64,000 nt of DNA from JACJYM01 sp965230495. GTDB lineage: Bacteria > Bacteroidota > Bacteroidia > Chitinophagales > Saprospiraceae. Of the stretch, positions 8,418-17,633 are shown one piece after another (positions within the stretch are counted from its first letter, which is position 1; every line of letters begins with the position of its first letter). The stretch covers positions 3,410,001 through 3,474,000 of the forward strand of contig OZ246004.1 of NCBI GenBank assembly GCA_965230495.1, given 5' to 3'. The translations under genes were made by a program, and so were the position numbers. Under the pieces are notes generated by a model that did not search any database, was not told the origin of the DNA, and saw only the letters and a program-made list of their open reading frames with translations.

Positions 8418-10508
8418 ATGAAGATAGCTTTGATTGGAAATCCAAACTCAGGAAAGTCTAGCCTTTTTAATTTATTGACAGGTCAAAGACAATCCGTATC
8501 TAATTTTCCTGGAGTAACCGTAGAGAAAAAAACGGGAGTTTTTAATCTATCAGATGGAACCCAACACGAAATCATAGATTTCCCCGGAATCTATAGCCTG
8601 TTTCCTAATAGTTCGGATGAAAAAATTGTGGTAAATGTGCTCACGAATGAAAGAGATAGTTCATTTCCGGACTTTATTCTATATGTACTAGATGTTAATC
8701 ATTTAGAAAGACATCTGCTTCTTGCAACTCAAATAGCCGATTTAGGCATTCCGATGCTAGTAGCTGTAAACATGATTGACGAACTGGAGAATCCTGACAA
8801 ATTTGAAAACCGAGAGCTAGCTTCTTTTTTGAATTGTGAAGTTGTGGCATGCTCATCGAAAACGGGGTATAATATCGACAGGCTAAAAGAAAAGATGCTT
8901 GGATTTAAAATCAAAAACACTTGGAATCAAAGAAAAGACTTTATTTACGAGCTTAGTAGGGACGAGAAGGAAGTATCTAACGAAATTGGGGGTGATAATC
9001 TATATAGAAATAAAATACTCGCTCATCATGTTGATTGGATTTCTCATCTGACGGAGGAGGAAAGAAAAAGAATAAAAAAGATTAATCAAGACCACTCATT
9101 TGAAAATATTAAATACCAAATAACGGAAACCTTTCAAAGGTTTGATAGAATTGGTACGGTTACAAAACCTATTGAGAACTCTATTTTTAAGAAAAGAAAT
9201 AACTGGACGGAACAAATAGATAATGTAATTACTCATAAAATAGTTGGACCGATTATTTTTTTCGGAGTTATGTTTTTTATGTTCCAATCAATTTACGCCT
9301 GGTCGGCGTATCCTATGGAATGGATAGAAAATAGTTTTGCGTATCTAGGAAACATATTTAGAAATATACTACCTGCTACCTGGTATACGGATCTAATAGT
9401 AGATGGTATTTTAGCTGGGGTAGGGGGAGTATTGGTCTTTGTACCTCAGATTGCAATATTGTTTCTATTAATTTCAGTTTTGGAGGAGATAGGATATATG
9501 AGTAGAGCGGTATTTATGTTTGACAACATTTTACAAAAGTTTGGACTAAACGGGAGAAGTATTGTTGCATTGGTTTCGAGTGGAGCATGTGCGATTCCTG
9601 CGATTATGTCGACAAGAACAATCTCAAATTGGAAGGAAAGGCTTATTACTATTATGGTATCTCCTTTGATAAGTTGTTCGGCTAGAATTCCAGTATATGC
9701 CGTCTTGGTGGGATTTGTAGTTTCTGAGGGCAGTATTGGAATATTTAATAAACGGGGAATTGTGTTTATGGGACTCTATCTTTTAGGTATAATAGCGGCA
9801 TTATCTTTTGCTATTGTTCTGAAATATATAATAAAATCTGAAGGTCAATCTTCTCTAATGATGGAGCTTCCTATTTACAAGAGACCATTATTCAGAAACG
9901 TTTATTTAAATGTGAGAGAGAAGACTTGGTCTTTTATTAAAGAGGCGGGTAAGGTGATTGTGGTTATTTCAATAGCACTATGGTTTTTGGCAAGTTATGG
10001 TCCTGGGGATAGTATGCAGATGGCAGAGATTGACGCTAAGAAAGAGGCAGCTAAATACGAGTGGGAAGAAGAAGAAATAGCAAATCACATTGCATCCAAA
10101 AAAATGGAGGTTTCTTATGCCGGATACGTAGGGAAGTTTATAGAACCTGTAATCAAGCCATTGGGGTTTGATTGGAAAATAGGAATTGCACTTATAACAT
10201 CTTTTGCAGCAAGAGAGGTTTTTGTCGGAACGATGGCCACTATCTACAGTATTGGAAGTGAGGCCGATGAGTTAACTTTAAGAGAAAAGATGGAAGTCGA
10301 GAAGTTTGATGGAACAGAAATCAAAGTATATGGCCCCGCGACTTCTTTAAGTCTTCTAATTTTTTACGTTTTTGCAATGCAATGCATGAGCACTTTGGCA
10401 GTCGTCAAAAAGGAAACTTTTAGTTGGAAATGGCCCATTATTCAATTTGTCGTTATGGGGCTTCTTGCATATTTTGGAAGTTTACTAGTTTACCAATTAA
10501 TGAGCTAA
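8418..10508 (+). CDS. feoB: FeoB, ferrous iron transporter
   Basis: From the ATG at 8418 the protein has 696 residues. The N-terminal G domain shows G1 GNPNSGKSS, G2 in SNFPGVTVEKKTG, G3 DFPGIYSL and G4 NMID. The membrane part has two gate-like regions (SGACAIPAIMSTRTI and ARIPVYAVLVGF) that are characteristic of FeoB, and a later Gate region with FAAREVFVGTMATIYSI. A charged cytosolic stretch before KFIEPVIKPLGFDW (about 545-580) is common in Bacteroidota FeoB. It moves Fe(II) across the inner membrane. The open frame extends to a TTG at 8400 inside feoA, but the ATG at 8418 directly precedes the G domain, so it is preferred. Confidence 0.95.
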   Translation: MKIALIGNPNSGKSSLFNLLTGQRQSVSNFPGVTVEKKTGVFNLSDGTQHEIIDFPGIYSLFPNSSDEKIVVNVLTNERDSSFPDFILYVLDVNHLERHLLLATQIADLGIPMLVAVNMIDELENPDKFENRELASFLNCEVVACSSKTGYNIDRLKEKMLGFKIKNTWNQRKDFIYELSRDEKEVSNEIGGDNLYRNKILAHHVDWISHLTEEERKRIKKINQDHSFENIKYQITETFQRFDRIGTVTKPIENSIFKKRNNWTEQIDNVITHKIVGPIIFFGVMFFMFQSIYAWSAYPMEWIENSFAYLGNIFRNILPATWYTDLIVDGILAGVGGVLVFVPQIAILFLLISVLEEIGYMSRAVFMFDNILQKFGLNGRSIVALVSSGACAIPAIMSTRTISNWKERLITIMVSPLISCSARIPVYAVLVGFVVSEGSIGIFNKRGIVFMGLYLLGIIAALSFAIVLKYIIKSEGQSSLMMELPIYKRPLFRNVYLNVREKTWSFIKEAGKVIVVISIALWFLASYGPGDSMQMAEIDAKKEAAKYEWEEEEIANHIASKKMEVSYAGYVGKFIEPVIKPLGFDWKIGIALITSFAAREVFVGTMATIYSIGSEADELTLREKMEVEKFDGTEIKVYGPATSLSLLIFYVFAMQCMSTLAVVKKETFSWKWPIIQFVVMGLLAYFGSLLVYQLMS

Positions 10509-10636
10509 AACTGTTTTTTCAATATTTATCTGTAAGGTATAAATACCTAAAATGAAATTGCATAGATATACCCTATAAAAGGAGTAGAAAGTCATAGAAT
10601 TTTATCCAATATTTTTTAACGATAAAAACACTTATT

Positions 10637-11149
10637 ATGACACCTTTTATTGGACAAATCAACATGTTCGGGTTTAACTTTGCTCCTCGTGGATGGGCTA
10701 TTTGCCAAGGACAATTAATTGACATAGCTAGTCATTCAGCTATTTTTTCATTACTAGGAACCACTTTTGGAGGCGACGGAAGGACGACAATGGGATTGCC
10801 AGATTTTAGAGGAAGGATGGCAGTTGGTGTGGGTAATGGACCGGGATTGGCTTCCATGACCTGGGGAGAGAAGGGAGGTAACAATTATACTGCCTTAACT
10901 GCATCAAATCTGCCTCCTCATCATCATGGGTTAAGTGGTTTAGGTATTGGTTACAACGAAGAAGGAGCTGGTTCGGGCAGTACGTTGACTGATCTAAGTT
11001 TTAATGAAGATGATGCAGAAGAAACATTGGGTGTTAACAAAACAGTGACTGATAATACGGGTGCTGGTACTCAATTCAGTAATATGCCACCTTTTCTGGC
11101 GGTATATATCTGTATAGCAATGGAAGGAGTTTATCCGTCTAGAAGCTAA
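10637..11149 (+). CDS. Tail-collar domain protein (microcystin-dependent-protein-like)
   Basis: The 170-residue protein begins with a phage Tail_Collar domain: TPFIGQINMFGFNFAPRGWAICQGQLI, SLLGTTFGGDGRTTMGLPDFRGR. After this comes a Gly-rich part with LPPHHHGLSGLG and a C-terminal strand FSNMPPFLAVYICIAMEGVYPSR. This is the MdpB/phage tail-fibre-like family. In Bacteroidota these proteins are often chromosomal and stand in runs, without phage neighbours; here there is a single copy. It has no signal peptide. A hairpin terminator follows at 11157-11190. Function is unknown; a surface or secreted role is suggested only by family resemblance. Confidence 0.85.
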   Translation: MTPFIGQINMFGFNFAPRGWAICQGQLIDIASHSAIFSLLGTTFGGDGRTTMGLPDFRGRMAVGVGNGPGLASMTWGEKGGNNYTALTASNLPPHHHGLSGLGIGYNEEGAGSGSTLTDLSFNEDDAEETLGVNKTVTDNTGAGTQFSNMPPFLAVYICIAMEGVYPSRS

Positions 11150-11156
11150 AAAGGAA

Positions 11157-11190
11157 GTGGTCATTTCAAGTTAGAAATGACCACATTTTA
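11157..11190 (+). terminator. Rho-independent terminator after the tail-collar gene
   Basis: An 11-bp perfect stem (GTGGTCATTTC and GAAATGACCAC) around a 6-nt loop is followed by ATTTTATT, starting 8 bp after the stop codon. Confidence 0.8.
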
Positions 11191-11337
11191 TTCTAAAAAG
11201 TAGGTTTTATCTATGTTTTGACTTTAAAACAGGTATTTCTACGCTATAAAGAATAAATCGACCATTACATCTTTAAGACATGGAATTTCAACCAAGTATA
11301 AGATTGAGATTCAATTATTTAGAATTAAAACTAACTA

Positions 11338-12600
11338 ATGATGAAAGAGCTTACACAAAATCTTAAAACATCTCGTATACTAACCATATTATTTACTATA
11401 CTTTCGATTCATTTACTCGAGGGACAGATATCCAAGGGTGGAATTATGATCATAGGATTTGATGCAGATGGAACGGATCATATTACATTAGCAGTATTGG
11501 AATCCATACCCAATGGAGAAATCATCTATATAACAGACAATGAGTGGAATGGCACAGGGTGGAACGGTACAGGAGAGGGTGAACTCACATGGACCAATAA
11601 TACAGGAAGCGAAATAGCGGCTGGAACAATTATAGAAATAGATGCTTCTACACCGGCTTTTATTGAGGCAGGATTTGGGACGCTAACAGAGGGAAGTGGT
11701 AGTTTTGCACTCTCTACAAGTGGTGATGATATTTTTATATTTCAGGGGTCAGGTCCGGAATCAGTACCTACTAGCTTTATTACAGCATTTTCATCGGGCC
11801 CTGATGGCACGAATACACTTTCTGGAACGGGTCTTACCAATGGTATTGACGCTATAGATAATAATCAATTTACGGACGATGATGTTATTCTTTATACGGG
11901 TTCATTAGATTGTAGCGGAGGAGATTTGGTGGCTTGCTCCACGATGCTCGCAACTTCGGCTAATTACTCTGTTGAAGACGCATCAGGAGATCAAAGTGAG
12001 GATGGTAATTTCCCGGATATCCCCGATGACAATCCGGATGACTTTGAATTTGATCCTCCCATACTTCCCATCGTACTTAATAAATTTGAAGCACATCTTA
12101 ATAAATCTAACAGCGTAGACATTATTTGGCAGACGGCCATTGAGATCAACAATGACTATGTAGTCATCGAACATAAATCTAATAGTACCAAAGAATTTGA
12201 AGAGTTGGTACTATTAAAGGGAGAAGGGAACAGCTACAAGCCCAAAGATTATAAATGGACCCATAAGACTCCTGATCAGGGGGTAAATTATTATCGATTG
12301 GTACAATACGATCTCAATGGGGATAAAGAAATACACCCTATAGTATTTGTTGATGTACCAAGTATATTACATGTGTATCCTACATATGTTAAGGATAATC
12401 TGGTAATAGAATTTGATACAGAGTATCAAAAAACCTCAGAGATAAGAATATATGGAAGGAATGGTGATTTAAAGGATTCTGTTAAGGCCGAGAATGAGAA
12501 AGCGATAAATATTGATTGCTCATCTTATCTGACGGGATTCTATAACGTACAGGTGCTGACCGATAAACAGATATCAAATTTTAGGATAATAAAAATGTAG
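11338..12600 (+). CDS. T9SS-sorted secreted protein
   Basis: The 420-residue protein has an N-terminal signal segment (SRILTILFTILSIHLLEG). Residues 35-235 are rich in Gly, Thr and Asp, with a lamin-tail-like opening (GGIMIIGFDADGTDHITLAVLE). Residues 240-345 form the Ig-like domain found next to T9SS tails, with IWQTAIEINNDYVVIEHKS and VNYYRLVQYDLNGD. The last 75 or so residues are a type-A sorting domain (VYPTYVKDNLVIEFD, FYNVQVLTDKQISNFRIIKM). It is therefore exported by the Sec system and then the T9SS, and left on the cell surface or released. There is no catalytic motif visible. Two adjacent ATGs (11338 and 11341) are equally good starts. Confidence 0.75.
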   Translation: MMKELTQNLKTSRILTILFTILSIHLLEGQISKGGIMIIGFDADGTDHITLAVLESIPNGEIIYITDNEWNGTGWNGTGEGELTWTNNTGSEIAAGTIIEIDASTPAFIEAGFGTLTEGSGSFALSTSGDDIFIFQGSGPESVPTSFITAFSSGPDGTNTLSGTGLTNGIDAIDNNQFTDDDVILYTGSLDCSGGDLVACSTMLATSANYSVEDASGDQSEDGNFPDIPDDNPDDFEFDPPILPIVLNKFEAHLNKSNSVDIIWQTAIEINNDYVVIEHKSNSTKEFEELVLLKGEGNSYKPKDYKWTHKTPDQGVNYYRLVQYDLNGDKEIHPIVFVDVPSILHVYPTYVKDNLVIEFDTEYQKTSEIRIYGRNGDLKDSVKAENEKAINIDCSSYLTGFYNVQVLTDKQISNFRIIKM

Positions 12601-12604
12601 AATA

Positions 12605-13234
12605 ATGAAAATTGCAAAAAGTGTAACTACGATATCTGGAAACATGAATAGACCGGGAAGACGAAGAAAATGGTGGAATTCTCTTGAACAGCAATGGAAA
12701 TGGGCATTTAATGAAGCCATTTTGGGTAGGTTAAAAGACCATAACCCTGATGATGAGGAAATAAAAAAAATATGGAGTTATGAAAACTTAAGATTTGTAG
12801 GACCAACTGGATTGTTCCCAAACATGAGTTTCGAGCTAACTAATATCAATGGTATTGGCCAAATGGATCATCTGAAGGTTTTGGTAATATCTTTTCATAG
12901 AGTTAGAGATATTGAACCTATAAGAAGTCTGAAGAAACTAAAATCATTGTTTTTACATAACAATGAAATAAGCAGCCTGAAGCCAATTACCAATATGATT
13001 GGGTTAGAGGACTTATATGTTCAAAACAACAAAATAACAAGTTTGATTCCTTTACGTCATTTGCAGGCTTTAAAGGTGAGCTATGTTCTCAACAACAAAC
13101 TAACTGACTTGGACGGTATTACAGAAAAACATAGTAAAAGCTTGAAGAGATTTTACGTACTGCCAAATGAAGAACTTCCACTTAAGGAAGTGAAAAAATT
13201 GGAAGAGAGGGGCGTTGAATGTCTAAAAGGTTAA
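12605..13234 (+). CDS. Leucine-rich-repeat protein, cytosolic
   Basis: The 209-residue protein has no signal peptide. Residues 1-75 are basic and rich in Trp (RPGRRRKWWNSLEQQWKWAF). Residues 85-185 hold four to five SDS22/internalin-type LRR units of about 22 residues, for example LKSLFLHNNEISSLKPITNM and LEDLYVQNNKITSLIPLRHL. LRR domains bind proteins, so a scaffold or adaptor role is plausible but untested. It starts 4 bp after the T9SS gene, so they are probably co-transcribed. That pairing of a secreted and a cytosolic protein is unusual and may be incidental. Confidence 0.65.
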   Translation: MKIAKSVTTISGNMNRPGRRRKWWNSLEQQWKWAFNEAILGRLKDHNPDDEEIKKIWSYENLRFVGPTGLFPNMSFELTNINGIGQMDHLKVLVISFHRVRDIEPIRSLKKLKSLFLHNNEISSLKPITNMIGLEDLYVQNNKITSLIPLRHLQALKVSYVLNNKLTDLDGITEKHSKSLKRFYVLPNEELPLKEVKKLEERGVECLKG

Positions 13235-13258
13235 AAGTAAAACCCTTTTATATTTAAT

Positions 13259-13317
13259 AATGTCATCTGCTCTTTTAATAGTTAGTTTTGGGTGGGTGAC
13301 ATTTTTTCAAAGTAACA
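13259..13317 (+). terminator. Candidate terminator after the LRR gene
   Basis: AATGTCA and its complement TGACATT close a long loop of about 35 nt and are followed by five Ts. The long loop makes this a moderate candidate. Confidence 0.4.
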
Positions 13318-13345
13318 TAAGAATTACTATCGACTCAAATATTTA

Positions 13346-13353
13346 TACCTTTG
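13346..13353 (+). promoter_or_regulatory. Candidate -7 box for the M16 peptidase gene
   Basis: TACCTTTG matches TAnnTTTG and ends 19 nt before the ATG at 13372. A TTG at -33 is not visible. Confidence 0.5.
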
Positions 13354-13371
13354 TGACCTTAGCACCGATAC

Positions 13372-14607
13372 ATGGTAAAATACGAAAGGTTTACGTTGGA
13401 TAATGGGTTGAGAGTAATACTTCATAAAGACGATAGTACTCCGTTTGTAGCCGTTAATGTACTTTATGACGTAGGTTCCAAGGATGAAAATCCTGAAAGA
13501 ACAGGATTTGCTCATTTATTCGAACACTTAATGTTTGGAGGTTCTCTTAATGTCCCCAACTTTGATGTACCGATTCAAGAAGCCGGAGGTGAAAACAACG
13601 CTTTTACCAATAGTGATAGCACGAATTTTTTTGATATACTTCCTAGTCAAAATCTTGAAATTGCTCTTTGGTTAGAATCGGATAGAATGAAACAATTAAT
13701 ATTCAGTCAGGATAAGCTTGATGTGCAAAAAAAGGTAGTGATAGAGGAGTTCAAGGAAACCTGCCTGAATGAACCCTATGGGGATATGTGGCATCATCTC
13801 TCTGAACTTTGTTTTGAAGCACATAGTTATAAATGGCCGACGATAGGAAAAGACATAAAACATATCGAACAGGCTAATCTAGAGGATGTTAAGGAGTTTT
13901 TTTATAAGTTTTATAGACCTAACAACGCCATACTTACAATTTGCGGAAACGTAGAAATTGAAGAAAGTAAGTTGTTAATAAATAATTGGTTTTCAGATAT
14001 TGAAAGAGGAGAACAATACAGAAGAAATTTACCAAAGGAGGAAAGCCAAACCAATCAACGGAAAAAACATGTCAAAGGCAATGTGCCTTCGGATGCGATT
14101 TATGTGGCCTTTAAAATACCAGAAAGAACACACCCTGATTATTATGCATACGATCTGTTAACCGATATTTTGAGCGAAGGAAGGTCTTCAAGATTATATC
14201 AAAAGTTACAAGAAGAATTGCAATTATTCTCAATGATAGATGCTTACATCACGGGAACCAATGATCCCGGTCTTCTTATTGTAGAAGGAAGATTGATGAC
14301 TGGAGTGAGTTTTGAGGAGGCTGAAAAAGCAATATGGGAATCACTAAATAATCTGATAGATTTAGGTATTAGTGAAATGGAGCTATGGAAAGTTAAGAAC
14401 AAAACGGAAAGTAACATTCTCTTGTCGGAGCTAAGTGTGATGAATAAAGCGATAAGTTTAGCTTATTACGAATCTATTGGAAATATCGATTTGATCAATG
14501 ACGAGATTAAGATGTTTGGAAAAGTTACTTCGGAAGATATCATAAGGGTAGCGAAACATACTTTCAATCCCGCCAAAAGTAATATTTTGTATTATCACAG
14601 GTCCTAG
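13372..14607 (+). CDS. M16 family zinc metallopeptidase
   Basis: The 411-residue protein carries the inverted zinc motif HxxEH (AHLFEHLMF, His48, Glu51, His52) and downstream acidic residues in VVIEEFKET that are in the place of the third ligand. The second half (about 200-411) has the M16_C features, including VAFKIPERTHPDYYAYDLL and LTDILSEGRSSRLYQKL. No signal peptide is present, so it is a cytosolic or periplasmic single-chain M16 protein; family members cut short peptides. The stop precedes the next gene by 2 bp, so these two share a transcript. A -7 box lies at 13346. Confidence 0.88.
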   Translation: MVKYERFTLDNGLRVILHKDDSTPFVAVNVLYDVGSKDENPERTGFAHLFEHLMFGGSLNVPNFDVPIQEAGGENNAFTNSDSTNFFDILPSQNLEIALWLESDRMKQLIFSQDKLDVQKKVVIEEFKETCLNEPYGDMWHHLSELCFEAHSYKWPTIGKDIKHIEQANLEDVKEFFYKFYRPNNAILTICGNVEIEESKLLINNWFSDIERGEQYRRNLPKEESQTNQRKKHVKGNVPSDAIYVAFKIPERTHPDYYAYDLLTDILSEGRSSRLYQKLQEELQLFSMIDAYITGTNDPGLLIVEGRLMTGVSFEEAEKAIWESLNNLIDLGISEMELWKVKNKTESNILLSELSVMNKAISLAYYESIGNIDLINDEIKMFGKVTSEDIIRVAKHTFNPAKSNILYYHRS

Positions 14608-14609
14608 GT

Positions 14610-16196
14610 ATGAAACTTTCTCATGACATGGAATTACAAATACGACTTGTGACAGTGGCTATACTGGCACTATTGGCACTGACGATTAATTTAGGGATGT
14701 TACCATTCATTGGTGACGAGGCTTTGAGATCGTTGGTGGCTATAGAAATGGAATTCAGAAATAATTATCTGGTACCAACAACCAATGGACAGTTTTATTT
14801 TTCTAAACCACCTTTGTATAATTGGATATTATTGTTCTTTTTCAAATTATTTGGAAGTGTAAACGAGTGGACGGCAAGGATTCCAACGGTTTTTTTTACC
14901 CTTAGTTTTTCCCTAATCATATATAAGTATTATTATCATTTTACCAAGAAGAAATATGATGCTATCATCATAGCCTTGATGTTTCTTACATGTGGAAGAA
15001 TCTTGTTTTGGGATTCTTTCTTGGGGCTTATTGATATATTTTTCTCTTTGGTAATGTTCGTAATGTTCATGGAGGTGTTTAGATTTGGGAAACAGGAGAA
15101 GAATAACTATCTATTTTTTACAGCTTATGCTCTTACACTTGTGGGTTTTATGCTTAAAGGCTTTCCCGCCCCTGTATTTCTTTTCTTCACTATGCTGGCA
15201 TATTGTTTTTCTGAACGAAAATGGAGGTTTTTAATTAGTAAGAGTCATGTTCTTAGTTTGTTTTTATTTGGAAGCTTACTAGGCTTATTTTACTATTTTT
15301 ACAATCAACATGAAGATGCTTCTAGAACTGTCGCACCACTGTTAGAACAAGCCACTGGGAGGACAGTATTACACCAACCGATAAAAGATGTATTACTTCA
15401 TCTTTTTACGTATCCGTTTGAAAATATTTATCACTTTCTTCCATGGTCAATTTTTACCATTTTTTTCTTGAGAAAAGACTTTTTTAAAGTTTTAAGAGAG
15501 CACCGATTCTTTAACTACGTATTTTGGTGTTTTATCTTCAATATTTTTGTTTACTGGATTTCACCCGTTGTTTATCCCAGATATATTCTAATGTTAGTAC
15601 CTCTGATTTTTGGATTATTTATGTATTTCCATGGATTAGAAGATGCCTTTGCAAAAAAGGTGAGAAGTGTAATGAGATATCTATTTTCAGTAGTTCTTAT
15701 TATATTACCGTTAGGATTAATGTTTTCGCTAACATCGGATAAAATACAGAGCATACCTAATGCAGAATGGAAGGTTGGTGTATTGACTATTCTACTCAGT
15801 GTTAATGCATATTTTTATTGGAAGGATAAGAAATTTCATCTAATGCACATTGTGATTAGCGTATTGATCCTAAGAATATTCTTCGATCTTTTCATTATGC
15901 CTCTACGTAATCAGGGAGGACAGTACGTACGGATAAAGAAAGAATCAATAGAAATCGCTAAGAAGTATAAGCCCCTTAAAGTGTATCAAAGTACGAGATT
16001 ATACTTCAATAATTTGTTTTACATTTCAAACACCAATAAGGAATTGATAACTAAGGAAGATAAAATTCTGAGAGATCAATTTTATGTTATGGACAGCTCT
16101 TCATTTCTCATATATAAAGATGAAGTCATCAAGGTGGATTCGTTGATAGATGGAGCACACCAATATCAGTATTTTATAGTTGAGAAAAAAGACTAG
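14610..16196 (+). CDS. GT39/ArnT-like membrane glycosyltransferase
   Basis: The 528-residue protein begins with a short cytosolic tail and then a first membrane helix, after which the PMT/ArnT-type loop FIGDEALRSLVAIEMEF appears, with the catalytic acidic pair (DE near residue 36). Then FSKPPLYNWILLFFFKLFG and ARIPTVFF match the 4-amino-4-deoxy-L-arabinose or dolichyl-phosphate-mannose transferase family. About 11-12 hydrophobic helices follow. It most likely transfers a sugar from a lipid-linked donor to an envelope molecule on the periplasmic side. The acceptor is not known. Its stop overlaps that of the minus-strand GHMP kinase gene in a shared CTAG. Confidence 0.8.
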   Translation: MKLSHDMELQIRLVTVAILALLALTINLGMLPFIGDEALRSLVAIEMEFRNNYLVPTTNGQFYFSKPPLYNWILLFFFKLFGSVNEWTARIPTVFFTLSFSLIIYKYYYHFTKKKYDAIIIALMFLTCGRILFWDSFLGLIDIFFSLVMFVMFMEVFRFGKQEKNNYLFFTAYALTLVGFMLKGFPAPVFLFFTMLAYCFSERKWRFLISKSHVLSLFLFGSLLGLFYYFYNQHEDASRTVAPLLEQATGRTVLHQPIKDVLLHLFTYPFENIYHFLPWSIFTIFFLRKDFFKVLREHRFFNYVFWCFIFNIFVYWISPVVYPRYILMLVPLIFGLFMYFHGLEDAFAKKVRSVMRYLFSVVLIILPLGLMFSLTSDKIQSIPNAEWKVGVLTILLSVNAYFYWKDKKFHLMHIVISVLILRIFFDLFIMPLRNQGGQYVRIKKESIEIAKKYKPLKVYQSTRLYFNNLFYISNTNKELITKEDKILRDQFYVMDSSSFLIYKDEVIKVDSLIDGAHQYQYFIVEKKD

Positions 16197-17110
16197 TTTA
16201 CCCCTCTCACCATTTCCTTAAATGGAACTATTGTAGTGTAGCCTTTTTGCTTGAAGTAATCAGAAGGATCATTTTTACTGGCAGCAAGTACGAAGTCTCC
16301 ACCCCATGCTCCCAGAGACTTAATGGATCCTTGAAAGTCCGAAAATAATTTTTCCTTGACCTTTTGAAATCCACAATGTTTAGAGATTAATTCTTCATGT
16401 TGATCAACAAGTTTACAGAACCCCTGAAAGGATTTGTTTTTTAGAAGAGCTTCGGTGATAGCATTTATTTCTTTAACAAGTGTTTTTACATTTTTTGCAT
16501 TCTTACTATAATCACTTATACTCTCCGAGCTACTTTGTTTTTTATCTAAATGCACAAAAAACAACTTGTCCATAAAATCAGGTTTAAAATCTACTTCATA
16601 GTAAGAGATACTTTCATCATTACTTTGATAAATCATAGGAGCATCTGCTGCGGCACAAGCTACATCATATCCTGATCCTGCTTCGCATTTAAAGAATAAC
16701 TCAAGCGGTTCAATATCGGCCCACTGTGCAATTAAATCTATCAAAGTGCTGCTACTCCCTAATCCCCAATCTAAAGGAAATTCAAGCTCGGTCTGTATCT
16801 TAAAGCCATTCCATTGAGAAAGAAATTCGGAATTTAACCTTACGGCATTTTTGAGTATACGTTGAAGCTTGGCAGAAATTTCTTCGTTAGATGTTTTATT
16901 AACTGAAAAATCGAATAAACTTATGGAGGTGTCGAACCAAATGTCTCCGTTTTGATCTTTACTTTGCCATCTTAAATCTGATCCTCTAGTATTACTTATG
17001 GTAATCTTTTGTCCTTTAAAGGTTGGTAATGCTAAAGCCTTAGCTCCATCAAGCACAGCGTATTCTCCAGACAACAACAACTTTCCGTGGGAGTAAAAAG
17101 ATTTCTTGAT
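16193..17110 (-). CDS. GHMP-family kinase, apparently starting at a non-AUG codon
   Basis: The protein of about 305 residues has GHMP kinase motifs: LGSSSTLIDLIAQWA (the ATP-binding GLGSSS) and GSGYDVACAAADAP, and a C-terminal LGAWGGDFVLAA motif. It resembles the mevalonate-kinase-like proteins of Bacteroidota. The N-terminal strand reads KSFYSHGKLLLSGEYAVLDG; a canonical start is seen only at a TTG at 17080, within GKLLLSGEY, which would remove the first conserved residues. In frame upstream of that there is only an ATC at 17110 and then a TAA, so ATC is the likeliest start, giving IKKSFYSHGK. The -7 box at 17134-17141 lies 24 nt before this ATC. Substrate is unproven. Kinase assignment is strong; start is uncertain. 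Confidence 0.75.
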   Translation of the reverse strand: MKKSFYSHGKLLLSGEYAVLDGAKALALPTFKGQKITISNTRGSDLRWQSKDQNGDIWFDTSISLFDFSVNKTSNEEISAKLQRILKNAVRLNSEFLSQWNGFKIQTELEFPLDWGLGSSSTLIDLIAQWADIEPLELFFKCEAGSGYDVACAAADAPMIYQSNDESISYYEVDFKPDFMDKLFFVHLDKKQSSSESISDYSKNAKNVKTLVKEINAITEALLKNKSFQGFCKLVDQHEELISKHCGFQKVKEKLFSDFQGSIKSLGAWGGDFVLAASKNDPSDYFKQKGYTTIVPFKEMVRGVN

Positions 17111-17133
17111 CTTACGTTAGTTTTATTCCTGTA

Positions 17134-17141
17134 CAAAAATA
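17134..17141 (-). promoter_or_regulatory. Candidate -7 box for the GHMP kinase gene (minus strand)
   Basis: Read on the minus strand this is TATTTTTG, matching TAnnTTTG. It ends 24 nt upstream of the ATC codon at 17110 and so favours a start near it. No TTG at -33. Confidence 0.4.
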
Positions 17142-17152
17142 TAGATTATTTT

Positions 17153-17160
17153 TATATTTG
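17153..17160 (+). promoter_or_regulatory. Candidate -7 box for the yjbQ gene
   Basis: TATATTTG matches TAnnTTTG, 62 nt before the ATG at 17223. It is 12 bp from the opposite-strand box, forming a compact divergent promoter. No TTG at -33. Confidence 0.35.
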
Positions 17161-17222
17161 AAATAAATCATTATATAAATAAACTCAAAGTAAAGTTTTA
17201 TACATAAAAAAAATTCAATTAT

Positions 17223-17633
17223 ATGATATCTTATAAAGAAATCATTCTTCCTAAGTACCGAAGAGGCTTTCATATAATTACAGATTCAGTTTTGATGTCA
17301 TTAGGAAGACTACCAGAGGATGGACTGCTTAATTTGTTCATCAAACACACTTCTGCAGGATTATGTATAAATGAAAACGCTGATCAGGATGTTTTACATG
17401 ATTTTGAATTTTTTTTCAATAGAATAGTACCTGAAGGTTTACCTCAATTAAGACACACTTTAGAAGGAGCTGATGATATGCCAGCCCATATAAAATCGTC
17501 TTTGGTAGGACATCAGCTTACAATTCCAATAATTGATTTTCGTTTAGCTTTGGGAGTATGGCAAGGTATTTATCTTTGTGAATTTAGAAACCGAGCTTCT
17601 TCAAGGCATTTGATAGCTACCATATATCAATAA
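17223..17633 (+). CDS. yjbQ: YjbQ/UPF0047 family protein
   Basis: The 136-residue protein has the family's motifs HTSAGLCINENAD and the later GHQLTIPIIDFRLALGVWQGIYLCEFR. UPF0047 proteins are annotated as secondary thiamine-phosphate synthases because E. coli YjbQ shows weak activity; the physiological role is uncertain. The His in SAGL, and a second His-rich part (ADDMPAHIKSSLVGH), are as in the family. The stop codon is directly followed by the ATG of the LysE gene (no gap), so both are in one operon. Confidence 0.85.
   Translation: MISYKEIILPKYRRGFHIITDSVLMSLGRLPEDGLLNLFIKHTSAGLCINENADQDVLHDFEFFFNRIVPEGLPQLRHTLEGADDMPAHIKSSLVGHQLTIPIIDFRLALGVWQGIYLCEFRNRASSRHLIATIYQ

Noticed and set aside
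10637..11149. A prophage remnant around the tail-collar gene
   Set aside because: No integrase, terminase, capsid or lysis gene lies nearby, and both flanks are ordinary chromosomal genes.
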